Source of the DNA: Flammeovirga sp. OC4
GTDB lineage: Bacteria > Bacteroidota > Bacteroidia > Cytophagales > Flammeovirgaceae
Direction of reading: 5' to 3'
Length of the DNA: 64,000 bases
Assembly: GCF_000812565.1 (NCBI RefSeq)
Contig: NZ_JTAM01000027.1
Coordinates: 1 to 64,000 of the forward strand
Numbering within the stretch: the first letter of the stretch is position 1; each line of letters starts with the position of its first letter. This document shows positions 53,042 to 62,387 of this stretch, piece by piece. The notes under the pieces are model-generated. The model made no database searches. It saw only the letters and a list, made by a program, of their open reading frames with translations, and had not been told where the DNA came from. Made by a program: the position numbers and the translations under genes.

Positions 53042-53455
53042 TACATTGTTAACTAAGTTTTCGAATATTTACGGTATTTTGAAATCAGGAGATTTCTAAT
53101 GATCTTTAGGACACGAATGACGCTATCGCTTAACATTCGCGCCAATGGACTTTCTACCCAATTCATTTGCTACTTCTTCCCTCGGCCTTGAAGGGAAAAG
53201 CGTGAAGAATTTCATGTATTGAGCCGTTAAGAATGATTTTGCTGTTTGAGCATCTCAAAACGATGAAGTTTTGATCGAGTTATCCTTTCAATAGGCGAGA
53301 GAAATGGAATTTAGCTTTTGACTTCTAAGCCTTGAATTTTTTGCTTCGTTTTTGTTTCAAGACAAAAACGAAGAAGAAGGAAGTTTGAAAGTAAATCCCA
53401 TAAATATTCATAGAAAGCTCGAATAGAAGTTGATGATAACTTTGTTTACAGTGAA
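53042..53455 (-). repeat. Second full-length copy of the MITE-like element
   Basis: About 414 bp, matching 19310-19722 end to end in the opposite orientation. The ends TACATTGTTAAC and GTTTACAGTGAA are a decayed terminal inverted repeat. It carries a perfect 12-bp hairpin CTTCGTTTTTGT/ACAAAAACGAAG (53344-53373), hairpin B GAAATC-AGGA-GATTTC (53081-53096) and hairpin A GAATG/CATTC (53115-53138). No ORF. No clear target duplication. Confidence 0.88.
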
Positions 53456-53498
53456 GTAAATGATAAAAACGTCGTTAATCTCTAATTTTAGACACAAA

Positions 53499-53523
53499 AA
53501 AAGCCACCCAAAACGGGCGGCTT
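53499..53523 (-). terminator. Strong terminator, far downstream of the PASTA gene
   Basis: GAAGCCGCCC pairs with GGGTGGCTTT (minus strand) around TTTT, and seven T follow. It lies 193 bases after the PASTA stop codon, an unusually long 3' distance here, so it may instead end a separate small transcript. Confidence 0.85.
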
Positions 53524-53715
53524 CAAATGCTTTTATATAACTAGCAAAAACTAAGTAGCTGATCATAATTAAATATAGTTTATAAATGTAGAATGAATTG
53601 ATCTAAGGTAAGGCAAAATTTACAGTCCTAGCCATAGCTAAGACGAAAAATTTTAACGAAACCTGAGTTTAATTCAAATGCATTTAAGCTATAGATAATT
53701 TTGAACAGGTACTTA
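53524..53715 (-). other. Gene-free stretch between terminator and PASTA gene
   Basis: No ORF. Either a long 3' untranslated region or a small RNA gene read on the minus strand and ended by the terminator at 53499. A motif near TGTAAATTTTG (minus strand, about 53617-53627) resembles a -7 element with one extra base. Confidence 0.35.
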
Positions 53716-54549
53716 TTATTTCTTATTTCCTGAGAATTCAGAAACCCAAAGGTTAACAGTTCTTCCAAGTCTCATTTTAGGATATCGTCCTGTTTCCTCA
53801 TTCATATTTGGAATAGGTGACTGTCTTACTACAACACCTGGAATAGTGTCATATTGTACATACTTCACTTTTCCCACACCTAAGCCTAAACCATACAAAG
53901 TGAATTCAGCATCTCCCTCAGTCATACCGATGAGGTTAGGAACCTGTGTCAGTGGATTCCCCATACCGTCACCTACTACTAAATCAACCTCAGTACCTTT
54001 CAATACTTTAAAACCTCGAATCAACTCCTCTTTTGAAATAGATTTACCTTTATATTTCACTTCTAAGACGTTGTTCACAAATTGATCTGGCTTTCTATTA
54101 ATTGAACCTATTTTCAAACCTAAGTTTTTAATTCTCACTACTGCATTTTTCAATGAGCCATCAATCAAATCAGGCAACTTAATTGCAGCAGGCTTAGAAG
54201 GGTTTACAGTCAAGTAAATCTTTCTATTGTCTTTTACTTTCTCACCAGCCAAAGGTGTTTGTGACAACACTGTAAGGTAAGGTAAGTCAGGATTATAATT
54301 GACAGCTGCAGAATCAAAAACTTCAAAACGCAACCCTGCCGATTCTAATCTCTTGGTGGCATCATCAATCGATAAACTATCAATATCGGGAACAGTTACA
54401 GTTTGCCCATGCTTTGTTGATGTTGGGAGATATAAATAAAAAAACATGATCGCCAACAAAAAGGCGGCTGCGACCATTAATACCACATTAATCAATAATG
54501 CAGAAGGAGTATCTCCAAAAATTAACTTTTTCAGTTTGTCTTGATCCAT
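53716..54549 (-). CDS. Membrane-anchored PASTA-domain protein
   Basis: 277 residues. One membrane helix (about 19-43) is followed by three PASTA repeats: VTVPDIDSLSIDDATKRLESAGLRFEV, IKLPDLIDGSLKNAVVRIKNLGLKIGS and TQVPNLIGMTEGDAEFTLYGLGLGVGK, each closing with a strand. PASTA domains bind muropeptides or unlinked peptidoglycan. There is no kinase or transpeptidase domain, so it is a stand-alone periplasmic PASTA protein. It lies 36 bases after the double Ddl gene, a pairing that fits a cell-wall role. Confidence 0.92.
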   Translation of the reverse strand: MDQDKLKKLIFGDTPSALLINVVLMVAAAFLLAIMFFYLYLPTSTKHGQTVTVPDIDSLSIDDATKRLESAGLRFEVFDSAAVNYNPDLPYLTVLSQTPLAGEKVKDNRKIYLTVNPSKPAAIKLPDLIDGSLKNAVVRIKNLGLKIGSINRKPDQFVNNVLEVKYKGKSISKEELIRGFKVLKGTEVDLVVGDGMGNPLTQVPNLIGMTEGDAEFTLYGLGLGVGKVKYVQYDTIPGVVVRQSPIPNMNEETGRYPKMRLGRTVNLWVSEFSGNKK

Positions 54550-54585
54550 AATTAATTTAGCTATGATTGAAGTACTAGTTTTTAC

Positions 54586-57291
54586 CTAGCACTTAGCTTC
54601 AGTTCTCTTTATTCCGTAATCTAAAATACTATCAATAAAATCAAAAGGCTTGTAGCCGTTAATTGCAGCTTGGTGGAAAATACAAGTAGCAGGAGTCATT
54701 CCTGGAAGCGAGTTTACTTCGATGACGATAGTTTCCACTTTCTTTGTTTCCTTCCAAATACGCACAAATGCGTCTATTCTACAATAACCTTGAACATTTA
54801 ATTCTTTCGCTACATGTTCCAAATCTTTTCTCACGGCATCCGAAATCCATTGCTGCTCTTCTGCATCAGGTGAAAAACGAGGTGGTGTAATATTTTGACC
54901 TTCACCTGCTAAGAATTTCTCTTCTAATGATAAAATCTCACCACTTGCCAAGGCCTCCGAAGGTTCGAATACTTCATAAGTACGCGATCCATCTTCGTGC
55001 CATTTTGTGAGCATGCCTCCTGTAATCTCCAAGAAATGATCTGAATCCAATGGACTGATCAACTCTTCAATAAGAATACATTTCTTACTTGGAAACTCTT
55101 CATTTTTATCTAAATCAAGCTTTATTCTTAAGCCTTCCTCTACCTCATCACCTTCTCTAAAAATTGCTTCGGCAAAGTTTTCAAGCTGTGTTCTTGACTT
55201 GATCATCATCACTGCAGAACTACAACCATCATCTGCCGGTTTTGCAATTAGAGGATACCTAAAATCCTTTTCTACTTGATCAATAGCTTCAGTAGGGTTC
55301 GATAACCAATCCTCTTTTTGCAACAACATATGCTCAGCCACAAACACTCCTGATTTACGAAGTATCTCAGTAGTCATGTATTTATCAATAGTTATTTCTG
55401 AACTATCAACGTCAGAGCCATTGTAAGGAATTCCTTTTACGTTTAAATGTTTCTGTACAGCACCATCCTCACCAGGTCTACCGTGCAAGGCTATAAATAC
55501 TGCATCCACTCTTTCTTTTAAGAGGTCGTAATTCAATGTTTTAGGATCAAAACAAGCATCTGCCGCATATTTTTGAGTAATTGGCTTCGCTTTCTGAATT
55601 GCCTCCACCAATACATCATGCTTCTCACCATTCAAAGCCTGATTGATCTTTAATTTGATATCATCAGCATTATCCTTCAGCATGATATTAATCGGTAATT
55701 CATACAATTCATGCTGATCATGCGATCCCGTTAGAAATATCGGAATAGCTTCATATTTATCTGATGAAGCTAATTTTTCATAGATATTTCTTCCACTTTC
55801 AACAGAAATATGACGTTCCGAAGAATAACCACCCATGATTACCCCTACTTTTTTCGTTTGCTTATCTGCCTCACTCAAAGCTTCGATCTGATGATCCAAA
55901 TTTTTCAACATCGGCTTAGCCACCCTTGTGTTCTTACCAGAACGAATTCTGCAAGCCAACGATGTACGAATAATGAACGTTAAGAACTGCGATGGATTTA
56001 ATCCAATCTCAGCTGCCTGATGGAAGAAAAACGAAGAAGGCATCATTCCAGAAGTCGTATTCGGATCGTTTAAGTAAACTGTTCCATCAGCTGTAACGAA
56101 ACCGTCAATTCGAGCATAAACATCAAACTGTAACTTCTTGTATAAGTTCTCACAGTCTAATTGAATCTCCCTTACCTTTTCAATAGGCAAATCAATCGGC
56201 GTTACTTTACGACTCATACCTGGAAGATACTTTGATCTATAATCAAATACACCTTCGTTTCCTCTCACAATTTCAGTAGGAGGAAGAGCAAGAGGATTAC
56301 CCTTTTCGTCTTCAATGACAATACATGAGAACTCTCTACCCTTTATATGTTCTTCAATCAACAATGCCTCTTCAGCATCCAATGATTGAAGTGCTACAAT
56401 TTCTTTATTATTAGAAACTAACTGCTCATTTAAGTACTCTAATAATGATTTCGGATCATAAATCACCAAATCATCATTTCCCAATACGTAAACAGGCAAA
56501 CCAATTCCAAGACGTACATCCGTGAAATCATGGATGTAACGTACTCTCGCTTCTTCATCTAATCCTTTCCAAAAAGATTGCTCCACTTCTTCTATGAAAA
56601 GTGACTTTTTAGCCGCCTTATGGAATGCTTCAACATTATCCTCTTTTACAATACTTACACCTAGTGAAGAACCTTGTCTTGGTGCTTTCACCACTAAAGG
56701 CATTCCTAATTTATCCTTTAAAGATTGGAAAGTAGTATTGATATTATCAGATGATAAATCATCCTCTGTTATCACATCAAAAGAAGGTGTTGTTAACTGT
56801 AAGTCCGTAAAGAGTTTTTTCTGCGTAATTTTATCAATTCCAATAGCAGATGAAAGTACTCCTGCACCAGAATAAGGAATATTATACCACTCTAAAAGCC
56901 CCTGTAAGTTACCATCTTCGCCATAAGGACCATGCAGTGCTAAAAAGGCAAAATCAAATAACCCTGCAAAATCACTTGGATTTACTTTCTTACCTACTTC
57001 TGACGCCATATCCGCAGCCTCATCTTCTGAAAGCTTACCTAAAGATTCCACATACATCTGAAACCCTTGTAAATCACTTGGAATGCTACTTACTGGAGGA
57101 TAAAAATCTCTTACAGTACCTTTATATACATATGACCAATCTAAATGAATAAAATGGCCTAAACTATCTACAAATATTGGAACAGGTTCGAAAAGTTGTT
57201 TGTTTAAGTTATCATAAACAGTTCTACCACCTGCAAACGAGATTTCGCGCTCTCGTGAAATACCTCCAAAAAATATCCCTACTTTGATCAT
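54586..57291 (-). CDS. ddl: Tandem-fused D-alanine-D-alanine ligase (two complete Ddl units)
   Basis: 901 residues from MIKVGIFFGGISREREIS; the frame to 57363 adds a non-family leader. Two Ddl units lie head to tail: residues 1-470 and about 478-901 (KKVGVIMGGYSSERHISVESGRN). Each has the N-terminal domain with the substrate Glu (SREREIS, SSERHIS), the LHGxxGEDGxxQ region (ALHGPYGEDGNLQGLLEW, ALHGRPGEDGAVQKHLN) and an ATP-grasp domain. The metal site is VIEVNSLPGMTPAT in the second unit but YLNDPNTTSGMMPSS in the first. It makes D-Ala-D-Ala for peptidoglycan in the cytosol. Single-unit Ddl is about 310-370 residues, so each half is also longer than usual. Confidence 0.92.
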   Translation of the reverse strand: MIKVGIFFGGISREREISFAGGRTVYDNLNKQLFEPVPIFVDSLGHFIHLDWSYVYKGTVRDFYPPVSSIPSDLQGFQMYVESLGKLSEDEAADMASEVGKKVNPSDFAGLFDFAFLALHGPYGEDGNLQGLLEWYNIPYSGAGVLSSAIGIDKITQKKLFTDLQLTTPSFDVITEDDLSSDNINTTFQSLKDKLGMPLVVKAPRQGSSLGVSIVKEDNVEAFHKAAKKSLFIEEVEQSFWKGLDEEARVRYIHDFTDVRLGIGLPVYVLGNDDLVIYDPKSLLEYLNEQLVSNNKEIVALQSLDAEEALLIEEHIKGREFSCIVIEDEKGNPLALPPTEIVRGNEGVFDYRSKYLPGMSRKVTPIDLPIEKVREIQLDCENLYKKLQFDVYARIDGFVTADGTVYLNDPNTTSGMMPSSFFFHQAAEIGLNPSQFLTFIIRTSLACRIRSGKNTRVAKPMLKNLDHQIEALSEADKQTKKVGVIMGGYSSERHISVESGRNIYEKLASSDKYEAIPIFLTGSHDQHELYELPINIMLKDNADDIKLKINQALNGEKHDVLVEAIQKAKPITQKYAADACFDPKTLNYDLLKERVDAVFIALHGRPGEDGAVQKHLNVKGIPYNGSDVDSSEITIDKYMTTEILRKSGVFVAEHMLLQKEDWLSNPTEAIDQVEKDFRYPLIAKPADDGCSSAVMMIKSRTQLENFAEAIFREGDEVEEGLRIKLDLDKNEEFPSKKCILIEELISPLDSDHFLEITGGMLTKWHEDGSRTYEVFEPSEALASGEILSLEEKFLAGEGQNITPPRFSPDAEEQQWISDAVRKDLEHVAKELNVQGYCRIDAFVRIWKETKKVETIVIEVNSLPGMTPATCIFHQAAINGYKPFDFIDSILDYGIKRTEAKC

Positions 57292-57525
57292 GATATCATT
57301 TTTTCTGTTTCCCAAGAAAGTCAAAGGTTCTTCCTCTGTTTTCTCTAGGCAATTACGTCTCAAAAATACAAGAAAATTTATTATCTAATAGCACTATACT
57401 TCACCTTGTAAGAGTTTGTTTATAAAAATAGGATTCATTCATGATAATTATTTCGCTTTCAATTGGATTAAGATGAAAATTATATGATTTTGTAAATAAT
57501 TATTTAAACTTTACAAGGACATATT

Positions 57526-59352
57526 ATGTGTAATTATTTCAAACTACTACTAACTACTGTACTTTTCTCCTCAATTTTTTCAAGCTGTCATAAAACAAAT
57601 GAGGCACAAGTCAGTAAAACAGAACAGCAAAACACCAATCTAGACATCTTTTTCGACAGTGTTTTTAATGCTGATTTAGAGCAAAACCCTGAAACTATGA
57701 CCTACAGGGGTGACAAACGCTTTAATGATCAATGGAACGATCATTCTGAAAAACAATTCTTGAAGAGTGTAAAAAACAAAAGGAATGCTCTTCGAAAAGC
57801 CAATGCATTTCAAAGCCCTAACTACACTAAAGACAGAGCATTAAGCTTAGAGTTATTTAAGTATGAGCTTGAACTTGATTTGGAAGGAGAAAGGTTTCAT
57901 CAATATGATTACGTTTTTAATCAAATGTATGGAGCTCAAAGTAGTCCTGCTTCTTTTTTGATTGGCTTTCATCAAATCAGCACTAAAAAAGATGCTGAAG
58001 ATTATATCAGTAGGGTAGAAAAAATCCCTGGGATGATGGAGCAACAAATTCAAAACGCTCTTCAAAGTGAAAAAGAAGGTTTTATACTTCCAAAATTCCT
58101 TTTCAGCAAAGTGTTGAGTGATTGCAATAATCTTTTAGAAGGGAAACCAATTTCAAATTCTGAAAAAACACACCCAATTGCTCAAGACTTCTACACCAAA
58201 ATTGATCAGGTGGAAATCAGTGAAAATGAAAGAAAAGCATTGATCGAAAAGTTTAACATTGCCATGCAGCAAAACTTTGCTCCTACCTATAAAAAGTTGA
58301 TTAAGATGCTCCAAGAACAAGAAAAAAGAGCCAGTAATGATGCAGGCGTTTGGCGCTTAAAAGATGGAGAAGAATATTATGCTTATTGTCTTAAAAAAAT
58401 CACTTCTACCAACTTTACAGCAGAACAAATTCATCAGATGGGATTAAGAGAAGTGGCTCGAATTCATGGAGAGATGAATACTATTAAGAAAAATGTAGGC
58501 TTTACAGGAAGTCTTCCTGAGTTTTTCACTTACATGAAAAATGCCCCTCAATTCTATTACCCAAACACGGATGAAGGCAAAAAGGCTTATTTAGCAGATG
58601 CTAAAGACATTATTGATGCCATGAGAAAGCAACTTGATGACCTTTTCATCACAAAACCTAAAGCACCCATTGAAGTCAAAAGGGTAGAACCTTTTAGAGA
58701 AAAAACAGCAGGTAAAGCATTTTATAATTCTCCAGCTGCTGATGGTTCTCGACCGGGCTATTATTATGCTAATCTTTATGATATGAATCAAATGCCGAAA
58801 TATGAGATGGAAGCATTGGCTTATCATGAAGGAATACCTGGTCATCATATGCAAATTGCATTAACAAAAGAATTAGAAAGTCTCCCTGAATTCAGAAAAG
58901 AAGCTCATTATACAGCCTATATTGAAGGTTGGGGACTTTACTCAGAACTTATACCAAAGGAACTTGGATTTTATAGTGACCCTTATTCTGATTTTGGACG
59001 TTTGGCAATGGAACTATGGAGATCTTGCCGATTAGTTGTAGATACTGGAATTCACGCTAAAAAATGGACTAGAGAAGAAGGAATAGCCTACTACGTCAAA
59101 AATACGCCTGCTGCTTATGGGCAATGTGAAAAAATGGTTGACAGACACATCGTTATGCCCGGACAAGCAACAGCTTATAAAATTGGATTGATGAAAATTT
59201 TAGAATTAAAAGACAAGGCAAAACTTGAAATGGAAGATCGATTCGACATCAGAACTTTTCATGAAGTAGTATTATGCAATGGACCTCTACCGCTATCAAT
59301 ATTAGAAAAATTAGTAGATGAGTACATCCAAAAAAACACTGCGACTTTATAA
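57526..59352 (+). CDS. DUF885 metallopeptidase-like lipoprotein
   Basis: 608 residues. Lipobox FSSIFSSC (Cys20). The family's metal-binding motif HEGIPGHHMQ is intact, with the downstream YIEGWGLYSE supplying the Glu; RPGYYYANLYDMN and GQATAYKIGLMKILELK are further conserved segments. DUF885 proteins are zinc-dependent, helical and thought to be peptidases of the M2/M3-like clan; the substrate is unknown. Envelope-located. Ends at a terminator. Confidence 0.9.
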   Translation: MCNYFKLLLTTVLFSSIFSSCHKTNEAQVSKTEQQNTNLDIFFDSVFNADLEQNPETMTYRGDKRFNDQWNDHSEKQFLKSVKNKRNALRKANAFQSPNYTKDRALSLELFKYELELDLEGERFHQYDYVFNQMYGAQSSPASFLIGFHQISTKKDAEDYISRVEKIPGMMEQQIQNALQSEKEGFILPKFLFSKVLSDCNNLLEGKPISNSEKTHPIAQDFYTKIDQVEISENERKALIEKFNIAMQQNFAPTYKKLIKMLQEQEKRASNDAGVWRLKDGEEYYAYCLKKITSTNFTAEQIHQMGLREVARIHGEMNTIKKNVGFTGSLPEFFTYMKNAPQFYYPNTDEGKKAYLADAKDIIDAMRKQLDDLFITKPKAPIEVKRVEPFREKTAGKAFYNSPAADGSRPGYYYANLYDMNQMPKYEMEALAYHEGIPGHHMQIALTKELESLPEFRKEAHYTAYIEGWGLYSELIPKELGFYSDPYSDFGRLAMELWRSCRLVVDTGIHAKKWTREEGIAYYVKNTPAAYGQCEKMVDRHIVMPGQATAYKIGLMKILELKDKAKLEMEDRFDIRTFHEVVLCNGPLPLSILEKLVDEYIQKNTATL

Positions 59353-59378
59353 TTATTAATTTATAATTCAATAGACAT

Positions 59379-59424
59379 CCATTACATTAGATCTCCAAAC
59401 TCATTTAATGTAATGGATTTTTTT
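59379..59424 (+). terminator. Terminator of the DUF885 gene
   Basis: CCATTACATTA pairs exactly with TAATGTAATGG across a 15-base loop; A and seven T follow. Confidence 0.88.
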
Positions 59425-59471
59425 ATGTTGTAAAATTGATCATTCACCTATCATCATTAATAATCGTCCTT

Positions 59472-60188
59472 ATGTCCATTGGTCTTAAAATAGCATTTTT
59501 CACACTTTGTCTTTTATTCCATAATTATAATAGTAGTGCACAAAAATCAATGCAACTGATTTCTTCATTTGCACAATTCTTAGAAGAAAAATCTGACAAG
59601 TCCCTCTATCCAGACCAATATCATTTTGATTTTGCCTTTAAGGTAAAACAAATTGACCCTACAGAAAGTAAAGAATACTATATTTTAGCATCAGAAAAAG
59701 AAAAGTATTTTGCTATGACTTCTCATTTAGAAGGTAATGATGTCATTATTTTTGATATCAAGCTCAATCAAATGATTGTGGTTTGTCATTTAGATAGTAG
59801 TCAATATGCAATCTGTGGTCCTCTATCCTTTTTTGATTCAAACAAAAATATTTCAGGAAAATATAATTTTATTGAAAATGAACCTAATGTATTTATAGAT
59901 CATGACAACCAAATTGAAATTGTACTCACACAAGACTCAAAGTTTAATAATTATGGATTAAAGAAAGGTTTTTGGATGATAATTCAAGAATCTTCTACCT
60001 TAGAGACACCATTATCAGAAAAAGGTATTATTTTAAGTGTAAGGAAGGTGGAAAACAAATCCAATAAAAACATAAGCTATAACGTTATTGAAAGAAAGGA
60101 TATTAATATCAATTATTCTATAAAAATGAGTAAACTATTAGACTTTAGCGTTTTATCGGATTCCACTTTTCAAAAACAAAAAGATTAA
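59472..60188 (+). CDS. Exported protein, function unknown
   Basis: 238 residues from ATG 59472, giving the signal peptide MSIGLKIAFFTLCLLFHNYNSSAQ; a TTG at 59436 would add 12 hydrophobic residues and is less likely. The mature protein is beta-rich with many Asp, Asn and Lys (FDFAFKVKQIDPTESKEYYILASEKEKYF.. IIFDIKLNQMIVVCHLDSSQYAICGP). Two Cys could pair. No family recognised. The M28 peptidase gene follows after 31 bases. Confidence 0.72.
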   Translation: MSIGLKIAFFTLCLLFHNYNSSAQKSMQLISSFAQFLEEKSDKSLYPDQYHFDFAFKVKQIDPTESKEYYILASEKEKYFAMTSHLEGNDVIIFDIKLNQMIVVCHLDSSQYAICGPLSFFDSNKNISGKYNFIENEPNVFIDHDNQIEIVLTQDSKFNNYGLKKGFWMIIQESSTLETPLSEKGIILSVRKVENKSNKNISYNVIERKDININYSIKMSKLLDFSVLSDSTFQKQKD

Positions 60189-60219
60189 CCGCTTACTTCT
60201 CTAAAAATTTTTCAACCAA

Positions 60220-61194
60220 ATGCTTGCACTCATCTATAGTTTAGGATTCATTGTTGTGATGCTTCCAATAATAGGTATTTACTTTTTGTATATGCCTACC
60301 TCTTCATCGTATTCCGAAACCACAGCCAATGATATCCAATCAAGTGCATCTGAGTTAGAAAAACATGTAAGGGCGTTATGTTCAACAAGTGATTACAGAA
60401 ATTATAAAAATAAGAAAGCTCAAAAAGAGGCTATTAGTTATATTTTTGAGCAATTAACCAGTTTTGGATATGAACCTCATATTCAAAAATTTGAAGCCGC
60501 AAAAGAGGAATACAAAAATATCATTGCTTTTTATGGAAACCCCGATCATGAAAGAGTTGTCGTAGGAGCTCATTATGATACGTTCGGTGATCAACACGGT
60601 GCAGATGATAATGCGAGCGGAATAGCCGGTATGATTGAAATTGCTCGCTTATTACAACAGCATCAACCAAAATTAGATTTCTGCATAGAGTTAGTGGCCT
60701 ATGCCAACGAAGAAAGACCGTTTTTTACTACTAAAGGAATGGGAAGTTATGTGCATGCAGAAAGAAATATAAACGACAATGTTAAGACAAAACTTATGGT
60801 TTGTCTTGAAATGATTGGTTATTTTAGTGATCACTCTGGAAGTCAAAGCTATCCCATTAAGTTTTTGGATAAGCTTTATCCTAAAGAGGCCAATTTTATA
60901 GCAATTGTAGGAAACCTTTCTAATCATTTTGCTGTAAAGGAATTAAAATCCGCTATGAGAAAAACATCAAAAACACCTATTTATTCAATTAATGCTCCTT
61001 CCAGTGTCAGAGGTTTGGCTAATTCTGATCACAGAAATTATTGGCACTTTAACCAAAATGCTGTCATGATTACAGATACTTCTTTTTTTAGAAACCCCAA
61101 CTATCACACAAAAAACGATACTCCTGAAAGTTTGGATTTTAAAAAAATGAACGAAGTCATCAAGGGTACTTATTATGCAATCACACAAATTTAA
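60220..61194 (+). CDS. M28-family metallopeptidase, membrane-anchored
   Basis: 324 residues. One N-terminal membrane helix (3-25). The zinc ligands of the two-metal aminopeptidase fold are visible: GAHYDTFG (His, Asp), GADDNASG (bridging Asp), YANEERP (catalytic Glu, metal Glu) and HRNYWHF near the C-terminus for the last His. It removes N-terminal residues from peptides, facing the periplasm. Probably in one unit with the preceding unknown and the following STAS-like gene (gaps of 31 and 15 bases). Confidence 0.88.
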   Translation: MLALIYSLGFIVVMLPIIGIYFLYMPTSSSYSETTANDIQSSASELEKHVRALCSTSDYRNYKNKKAQKEAISYIFEQLTSFGYEPHIQKFEAAKEEYKNIIAFYGNPDHERVVVGAHYDTFGDQHGADDNASGIAGMIEIARLLQQHQPKLDFCIELVAYANEERPFFTTKGMGSYVHAERNINDNVKTKLMVCLEMIGYFSDHSGSQSYPIKFLDKLYPKEANFIAIVGNLSNHFAVKELKSAMRKTSKTPIYSINAPSSVRGLANSDHRNYWHFNQNAVMITDTSFFRNPNYHTKNDTPESLDFKKMNEVIKGTYYAITQI

Positions 61195-61209
61195 TCTTAG
61201 AAAAATACC

Positions 61210-61632
61210 ATGAATCACTTAGAAAAATACAAAAGTGATTTCCAAAAAATTGAGTGGAATGATTCTTTAAAAATTCTAAAATCAACTTGGAATACTCCTA
61301 TTAACATCTCTGAAGAATTATATAGAAATGAAATAATAGCCTACCTTAAAGTAACTGAAGATGTCGCCCCAAAGTTGCTTTTGGTTGATGCTGTTAGGGC
61401 CTATTATAATATACCTCCTGATACTCAGGAATGGATAAATGAGCGTAGTGTAATCTTAAATAAAAAAATTGGTTTAGAGAAGATGGCATTTATTGTTTCT
61501 TCAGATATTTTTTCTCAGATGTCTTTTGAAAAGACTCTCGATAAAACTACCAGTGAAATAGATCTTTTTAAATTGCAATACTTTGATGACGAAGTTAATG
61601 CTACCGAATGGCTCACAAACTCCTTGGATTAA
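61210..61632 (+). CDS. STAS/SpoIIAA-like protein
   Basis: 140 residues. It matches the SpoIIAA-like/STAS-SEC14 pattern: YRNEIIAYLKVTEDVAPKLLLVDAVRAYYNIPPDTQEWINERSV, then LEKMAFIVSSDIFSQMSFEKTLDK and YFDDEVNATEWL. Such proteins are small cytosolic binding modules, some in signalling; neither the partner nor a phosphorylated Ser can be assigned. Follows the M28 gene by 15 bases. Confidence 0.75.
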   Translation: MNHLEKYKSDFQKIEWNDSLKILKSTWNTPINISEELYRNEIIAYLKVTEDVAPKLLLVDAVRAYYNIPPDTQEWINERSVILNKKIGLEKMAFIVSSDIFSQMSFEKTLDKTTSEIDLFKLQYFDDEVNATEWLTNSLD

Positions 61633-61715
61633 TTATATTTTATACATAAATTTACATTTATTATCAACATATATTACTATACGATATTTGGACACTCACT
61701 AAATCTATCAAACCT

Positions 61716-62306
61716 ATGAAAAATTTTTTCACGATAACTCTTCTTACTTGTTGTGTAGCACTTCTAGCTTGTACTAAAGTGCATAAATCGAGCCCGGACT
61801 CTGTAAATTTCGAAGACAGAAAAAGGGAGTCTCAGTTTTATAACTTTAAATTGAAGAAATTAAACGGAGAGTACCTTGACTTTCAAACATTGAAAGGAAA
61901 AAAGATCTTGATTGTCAATACAGCTTCTAAATGTGGTTTTACTCCTCAATATGAAGCATTACAAGCATTGCACGAAAAGTATGGAGAAGAATTAGTAATT
62001 CTTGGATTCCCTTGTAATCAATTTGGAGGGCAAGAACCAGGGACAAGTGAAGATATTGCGTCATTTTGTAAATTAAATTATGGAGTCACTTTTACGATGA
62101 TGGAAAAAGTGAAAGTAAAAAAAGGTGATGATCAAAGTCCTTTATACAGATGGTTATCTGATCCTGAAGAAAATGGATGGAACGACGAAGCACCATCATG
62201 GAACTTCTGCAAGTATTTCATCAATGGAAAAGGAGAATTAAAAGACTTTTTCAATAGCAATGTTAAGCCGACTGATAGTGATCTTATTGATGCTATTTCT
62301 AAATAA
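61716..62306 (+). CDS. Glutathione-peroxidase-family protein, exported lipoprotein
   Basis: 196 residues, about 35 longer than cytosolic forms because of a lipoprotein signal (LTCCVALLAC). The peroxidatic Cys lies in NTASKCGFTPQYEAL; Gln and Trp/Asn of the catalytic tetrad appear in LGFPCNQFGGQEPG and APSWNFCKYFINGKG. A second Cys (CKLNYGV) suggests thioredoxin-type resolution. It reduces hydroperoxides in the envelope. GATATTTG at about 61682-61690, one base off the -7 consensus, may be its promoter. Confidence 0.92.
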   Translation: MKNFFTITLLTCCVALLACTKVHKSSPDSVNFEDRKRESQFYNFKLKKLNGEYLDFQTLKGKKILIVNTASKCGFTPQYEALQALHEKYGEELVILGFPCNQFGGQEPGTSEDIASFCKLNYGVTFTMMEKVKVKKGDDQSPLYRWLSDPEENGWNDEAPSWNFCKYFINGKGELKDFFNSNVKPTDSDLIDAISK

Positions 62307-62331
62307 GACTTATTAATAACTTTAATATTTT

Positions 62332-62384
62332 GACCTTTCAATTGGGAGTAGAAGTATAAACTTCCCATTGAAAGGTCTTTTAGT
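62332..62384 (+). terminator. Terminator of the glutathione peroxidase gene
   Basis: GACCTTTCAATtGGGAG pairs with CTtCCCATTGAAAGGTC around a 12-base loop; TTTTAGTTTT follows. The methyltransferase start lies only 11 bases after the stem, so the structure may also affect its expression. Confidence 0.85.
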
Positions 62385-62387
62385 TTT

